From positions 1 through 47,981 of the forward strand of contig WGAM01000039.1 of NCBI GenBank assembly GCA_015494795.1: a DNA stretch of 47,981 nucleotides, in the 5' to 3' direction. Position numbers and translations under genes: made by a program. Shown in pieces: positions 44,359 through 47,981 of this stretch. The stretch's first letter is position 1. Each line of letters opens with the position of its first letter. Origin of the DNA: Campylobacterota bacterium. Lineage in GTDB: Bacteria > Campylobacterota > Campylobacteria > Campylobacterales > Sulfurovaceae. The notes beneath the pieces were generated by a model, which was not told the DNA's origin, searched no databases, and was given only the letters and a program-made list of their open reading frames with translations.

Positions 44359-45747
44359 ATGATAGATGAGAAATATTTTATTGATAGTAGATATATTATG
44401 GTTACGCTAATATTTATCCCTATAGTTTCACTATGGGGTGCATATTTAGATAACAATAGTGCTATTTTTACACTCCCTTTTATATTTATAGCTATTGGAA
44501 TTTTATTTATCTCTCTTATTAATAGAGTTGAGAATATTAGAAATAGTATAAATATATTTTTAATATTTTTTCTTATCTATCTTACATATACATTTGTTAT
44601 ACATTTTGGTCTTATAGAGTACTATAACACTTCATATCCATTTGTACAATCAGATGAAGGTCTATTTCATGAAGGAGCTAGAGATGTTGCTAATAAGTTT
44701 AGATTAAGTTATAGGTTTGAAGATATAGCTAAAATTAGAGGTTATGGAGATTTACCAGGTTCAATATATTTTAATGCTCAAATTGCAAGATTATCAGAAC
44801 TTTTTGGAGAACATACATTTTTAGTTCAAAAAGAGGCTGTTACACTAGTATCTGCTCTTATTCCTACTATAATGTATTCTCTTGCTAGATTATATTTTAA
44901 TGAGAAAATATCCACTACAGTGGCTATAGTATATGGACTATTCTCATTTGTTCCATATCTATCTAGTCTCTTACTTCGAGATGCACATATTGCTCTTATG
45001 TACATAACAACTTTTTATATTCTATTAGAGAGAATATCTCTAATTAGATTAACTATTTTAGTTCTCTTCTCTATTGCATCTTACTATTTTAGGGAGCAGA
45101 CAGGTATATTTATGGTAGGATTTACAGTTGTATATTTTTTTCAATTTGTAAATTTAACTGTTAAAAACAATTATACAAGACTATTTGTATATATAATGAC
45201 TCTTATAGTACTTATATTAATTGTACTAAATAATGACTATGTTATGGGAATATATAATCAAACCTTTAATAGTTCAGCAGAACATGTAGCAGAACATACA
45301 GCATCAGGCTCTTTAGGTGCTAAAATTGCAAAATTACCATTTGGATTAAGTTATATAACACTTTTAGGATTTTCTCAAATCCAACCATTTCCTCCATCAC
45401 TAATATTTATCTCTAAAAAAGGTATGTTTCAATTTACATATCTATTAGCAGGAATATCTTGGTATTTTGGCTGGGGATTTCTACTATATGGTATTTTAAA
45501 AAAAAAGATATTAAAAAAAATAGAGCTAAAACTAATAATTATGTTTATATTCTCTATAACCTATTTAGTATTAGTTGCAGTTATAGAATTTAATCAAAGA
45601 AGGCAGATGGCAGTATATCCCATTTTATATATAGTAATGGTATTTAGCTATTTAGAGATGAGTATTAGTGAGAGAACTAAGGTATGGACATTTATGTTTC
45701 TATCTTATGTTGCAATCACATTAGCATTTAATTATATAAAATTATAG
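44359..45747 (+). CDS. Polytopic membrane protein, candidate Wzy polymerase or GT-C enzyme
   Basis: 462 aa with about 11 transmembrane helices and a large outer loop after helix 3 containing 'SDEGLFHEGARD' (about 97-108), an acidic motif of the sort seen near the active site of GT-C glycosyltransferases. No family can be named by eye. In this cluster the missing functions are the O-unit polymerase (Wzy) and possibly a GT-C transferase, so this is the leading Wzy candidate. Located between asnB and a GT4 gene on the same strand. Confidence 0.65.
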   Translation: MIDEKYFIDSRYIMVTLIFIPIVSLWGAYLDNNSAIFTLPFIFIAIGILFISLINRVENIRNSINIFLIFFLIYLTYTFVIHFGLIEYYNTSYPFVQSDEGLFHEGARDVANKFRLSYRFEDIAKIRGYGDLPGSIYFNAQIARLSELFGEHTFLVQKEAVTLVSALIPTIMYSLARLYFNEKISTTVAIVYGLFSFVPYLSSLLLRDAHIALMYITTFYILLERISLIRLTILVLFSIASYYFREQTGIFMVGFTVVYFFQFVNLTVKNNYTRLFVYIMTLIVLILIVLNNDYVMGIYNQTFNSSAEHVAEHTASGSLGAKIAKLPFGLSYITLLGFSQIQPFPPSLIFISKKGMFQFTYLLAGISWYFGWGFLLYGILKKKILKKIELKLIIMFIFSITYLVLVAVIEFNQRRQMAVYPILYIVMVFSYLEMSISERTKVWTFMFLSYVAITLAFNYIKL

Positions 45748-45760
45748 AAAAGAGTTTAAT

Positions 45761-46828
45761 ATGAGGAAAAAAATATTATTTTTTCTACCACTTATGAACA
45801 GTGGTGGAGCAGAGAGAGTTACAATCAATATTATAAAAGAGTTAGATAAGAGATACTATCGTATATACCTTATTTTAGGTTCAGATAAAATAGGAAACTC
45901 ACTACATCTAATTCCTAAAGATATAGTTATATACTCACTTGATGTAGATAGAACTATATACTCTATATTTAAACTAAGAAGAATAATAAAACAGATAGAA
46001 CCAGACATTATATACTCCTCTCTAAATCGTACTCATATAGCTATTAATCTAGCACTTATTGGATTAAATAGACCTAAGAGCATTATGAGAATACCAAGTT
46101 CCCCCAAATTGGTAAATAGATATATTAAACACAGTTTTCTATTTAGTCTGTTTTTAAATAAATCCCTAAAGAGTGCTGATGTAGTAATTGCACAGACTCC
46201 AGAGATGAGAGATGAGGCAGTAGAGTACTATCATATAGATAGAGATAAGATAAAAGTTCTATTAAACCCTTTAGATAGAAATTTGATAGATAAATCTATA
46301 AAAAATCAGAAAAATCCATTTGATAAGAGATATATAAATGTAGTAGCATCAGGAAGATTATCTAAAGAGAAGGGTTTTGATATTCTAATTAGGGCTTTTA
46401 AGATAGTCTATATAAAAAATAGCAATTTTAGACTTCATATTATAGGAATAGATTATAATAATGAGATATATGAATATAGAAAATTAATAGAAAAATTGGG
46501 ACTATTAGGTATAGTAAATTTTTTAGGATTTAAAACTAACCCATATATATACTATAACTATAGTGACCTATTTGTTCTATCTTCAAGACGAGAGGGATTA
46601 CCTAATGTTGTATTAGAAAATATATATTTAAAAAAACCTATAGTAGCTACTAAATGTATTCCATTTATGAGTGAGCTTATTAAAGATGGAAAGAATGGAT
46701 TTTTAGTTGAAGTTGAGAATATAGAGCAGTTAGCAGATGCCATCTTAAGATATAAAGAGCTTAAAGATATAGGCATAGAGGTCTTTAAACAGAGTGATGT
46801 AAATAGTTTTTTTAAAGAGTTAATTTAA
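45761..46828 (+). CDS. GT4-family glycosyltransferase (GT-B fold)
   Basis: 355 aa. 'LMNSGGAERVTINII' at the N-terminus, 'VASGRLSKEKGFDILIRAF' in the donor half, and 'SSRREGLPNVVLEN' with the paired Glu of GT4 enzymes. It resembles the GT4 enzyme at 41438 in layout but is clearly diverged, so the two probably add different sugars. Starts 13 bp after the membrane protein gene. Confidence 0.88.
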   Translation: MRKKILFFLPLMNSGGAERVTINIIKELDKRYYRIYLILGSDKIGNSLHLIPKDIVIYSLDVDRTIYSIFKLRRIIKQIEPDIIYSSLNRTHIAINLALIGLNRPKSIMRIPSSPKLVNRYIKHSFLFSLFLNKSLKSADVVIAQTPEMRDEAVEYYHIDRDKIKVLLNPLDRNLIDKSIKNQKNPFDKRYINVVASGRLSKEKGFDILIRAFKIVYIKNSNFRLHIIGIDYNNEIYEYRKLIEKLGLLGIVNFLGFKTNPYIYYNYSDLFVLSSRREGLPNVVLENIYLKKPIVATKCIPFMSELIKDGKNGFLVEVENIEQLADAILRYKELKDIGIEVFKQSDVNSFFKELI

Positions 46829-46841
46829 TGGATAGAGAGTT

Positions 46842-47909
46842 ATGAAAAAAGATATATTAATATTAGGACCTAGCCCATTTAATAAAAATATAAATCATGC
46901 AGGTGGACAGTTAACTGCCATATCTAATTTAGTAGAATATATGGATAGAGAGTCTATATCTTATGATATTATAGATATTTTTAGAAGCTCATACCCTCCA
47001 CCATCAAATATAGATAAATTAAAGATGTCATGGAGTAGATATAGGGAGTTAAAAGCTATTTTAAAGAAAAATAGCTATAAAGGAGCATTAGTGTTTGCAA
47101 CATTTGGATTAGGATTTTGGGAAAAGCTAATATTTGCTCTTATGATAGAGAATAGAGGAGTAGAGACACTATTTTTTATCCGTTCAGGACACTTTATGAA
47201 CTCTGTTATTAAAAAAGATTACAATATCCCAATTAAAAGATTTTTAATGAATAGATTATCCTATATAGGTCATCAGGGTGGTAAGTGGGAAGAGTTTTAT
47301 AGAAAAGTAGGAGTTAAAAGAGATAAACTAATTAAGATTTTAAACTGGATAGAGATTAGAGATTATAGTAGAGAGTTCTCAGATAATACGACATTCTTAT
47401 ATGTTGGTGCTATAGTAGAAAAAAAAGGTGTAATTGATTTGTTTGATGTTATCTCGAAATATAATGAATTAAAAAAATATAATTTTATATTTGTTGGTGG
47501 AGGTTCACTATTAGATGAGTTGAGCTATAAGAGTAGAAATTTTAAAAATATTAAATTTATGGGGTGGTTAAAACAGGATGAGGTTGCTAAAATATATGAG
47601 AGAGCTGATGTTTTAATATTACCATCTTATGCAGAGGGATTTCCTAATGTAATATCAGAAGCATTAAACTATAGATTACCAATAATCTCTACTAATGTTG
47701 GTGGAATATCAGAGAGTGTAATAGAGAACTTTAATGGTTTTTTAATGAACCCAAAAGATAGACTAAAACTATATAAATCTATTAGAAAATTAGGAGAGTC
47801 TAAGGAGCTAAAAGAGAAATTTTCTAAAAATACTGAAAAGATACTATATAAAAATCACTCTATAGATAATAACTCTAAAAAAATATTTAATCTTTTTAAT
47901 ATTCGGTAA
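46842..47909 (+). CDS. GT4-family glycosyltransferase (GT-B fold)
   Basis: 355 aa. N-terminal 'HAGGQLTAISNLVEY' is the acceptor-side loop; 'FLYVGAIVEKKGVIDLFDVI' and 'PSYAEGFPNVISEAL' are the donor-side GT4 motifs. It is the fourth glycosyltransferase of the cluster (one GT2, three GT4), so a repeat unit of about four or five sugars is likely if all are used. Starts 13 bp after the previous gene. Confidence 0.87.
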   Translation: MKKDILILGPSPFNKNINHAGGQLTAISNLVEYMDRESISYDIIDIFRSSYPPPSNIDKLKMSWSRYRELKAILKKNSYKGALVFATFGLGFWEKLIFALMIENRGVETLFFIRSGHFMNSVIKKDYNIPIKRFLMNRLSYIGHQGGKWEEFYRKVGVKRDKLIKILNWIEIRDYSREFSDNTTFLYVGAIVEKKGVIDLFDVISKYNELKKYNFIFVGGGSLLDELSYKSRNFKNIKFMGWLKQDEVAKIYERADVLILPSYAEGFPNVISEALNYRLPIISTNVGGISESVIENFNGFLMNPKDRLKLYKSIRKLGESKELKEKFSKNTEKILYKNHSIDNNSKKIFNLFNIR

Positions 47910-47913
47910 AATT

Positions 47914-47981
47914 ATGATAAAATATATTAATACTATTAAATTTTTAAAACCAATTCAGATACATTATAGACTATATTATAC
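47914..47981 (+). CDS. 5' end of a probable heparinase II/III-family gene (cut by window edge)
   Basis: Only 22 codons are visible from ATG 47914, 4 bp after the preceding stop. The start 'INTIKFLKPIQIHYRLYY' resembles the N-terminus of bacterial heparinase II/III-like proteins found in O-antigen and capsule loci ('LKPxQIxxRL'). Such proteins act on uronic-acid polymers. The call rests on this short stretch and on the asnB neighbour. Confidence 0.45.
   Translation, partial: MIKYINTIKFLKPIQIHYRLYY

Overview
The window is strongly AT-rich, bacterial and densely coding: genes abut or overlap, and no gap exceeds about 260 bp. It fits a Campylobacterota (Epsilonproteobacteria) genome best. The main reason is the run clpB (divergent) / ctpA-purC-purS-purQ-(SH3 membrane protein)-plsC, which I recall as the order at the Campylobacter jejuni Cj0509-Cj0516 locus, together with folD-lepB-rpiB as in Helicobacter/Campylobacter. 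Other support comes from nspC, a Helicobacter-type malate:quinone oxidoreductase, fused CcsBA-type cytochrome c maturation, tandem NosL domains, and frequent TTG starts with TGnTATAAT extended -10 promoters. I cannot name a genus.

Layout. 1-2482: the 3' part of a cytochrome c maturation gene, a LOG-family protein, a CopD-like membrane protein and ComFC. 2486-6727 (minus): a diguanylate cyclase and a TPR protein, then ClpB. 6909-11583 (plus): CtpA protease, three purine genes, an SH3 membrane protein and PlsC. 11586-13714 (minus): nspC, a phosphoribosyltransferase and a TrpG/PabA amidotransferase, overlapping. 13809-16381: a double-NosL protein facing a DegP-like protease across a shared terminator. 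16479-18950: efp followed by YfgM-like and BamB-like envelope proteins and a small unknown. 19008-20142: CbiC and a ferredoxin-like partner. 20221-24772: Mqo, a DASS carboxylate transporter, DprA and RibD. 24743-26732: a DUF1566 protein and a repeat protein of unknown role. 26738-28911 (minus): folD-lepB-rpiB. 28980-30217: a small cytochrome c and a VKOR-glutaredoxin fusion.

30477 to the right edge is a polysaccharide (capsule/O-antigen/EPS) cluster on one strand behind a 259 bp extremely AT-rich leader. It holds a Wza-like exporter, a Wzc-like chain-length/kinase protein, RmlA, RmlB, a C4-type sugar aminotransferase, a WbqC-family protein, an acetolactate-synthase-like ThDP enzyme, a PST-type flippase, four glycosyltransferases, an asparagine-synthase-like amidotransferase, a polytopic membrane protein that may be the polymerase, and the first 22 codons of what looks like a heparinase II/III-family gene. 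RmlC and RmlD are absent, so the dTDP branch probably ends in an amino-dideoxy sugar, not rhamnose. The aminotransferase/WbqC/ThDP trio is the least explained part of the window and the best candidate for new chemistry. No rRNA, tRNA, CRISPR array or insertion sequence was seen.
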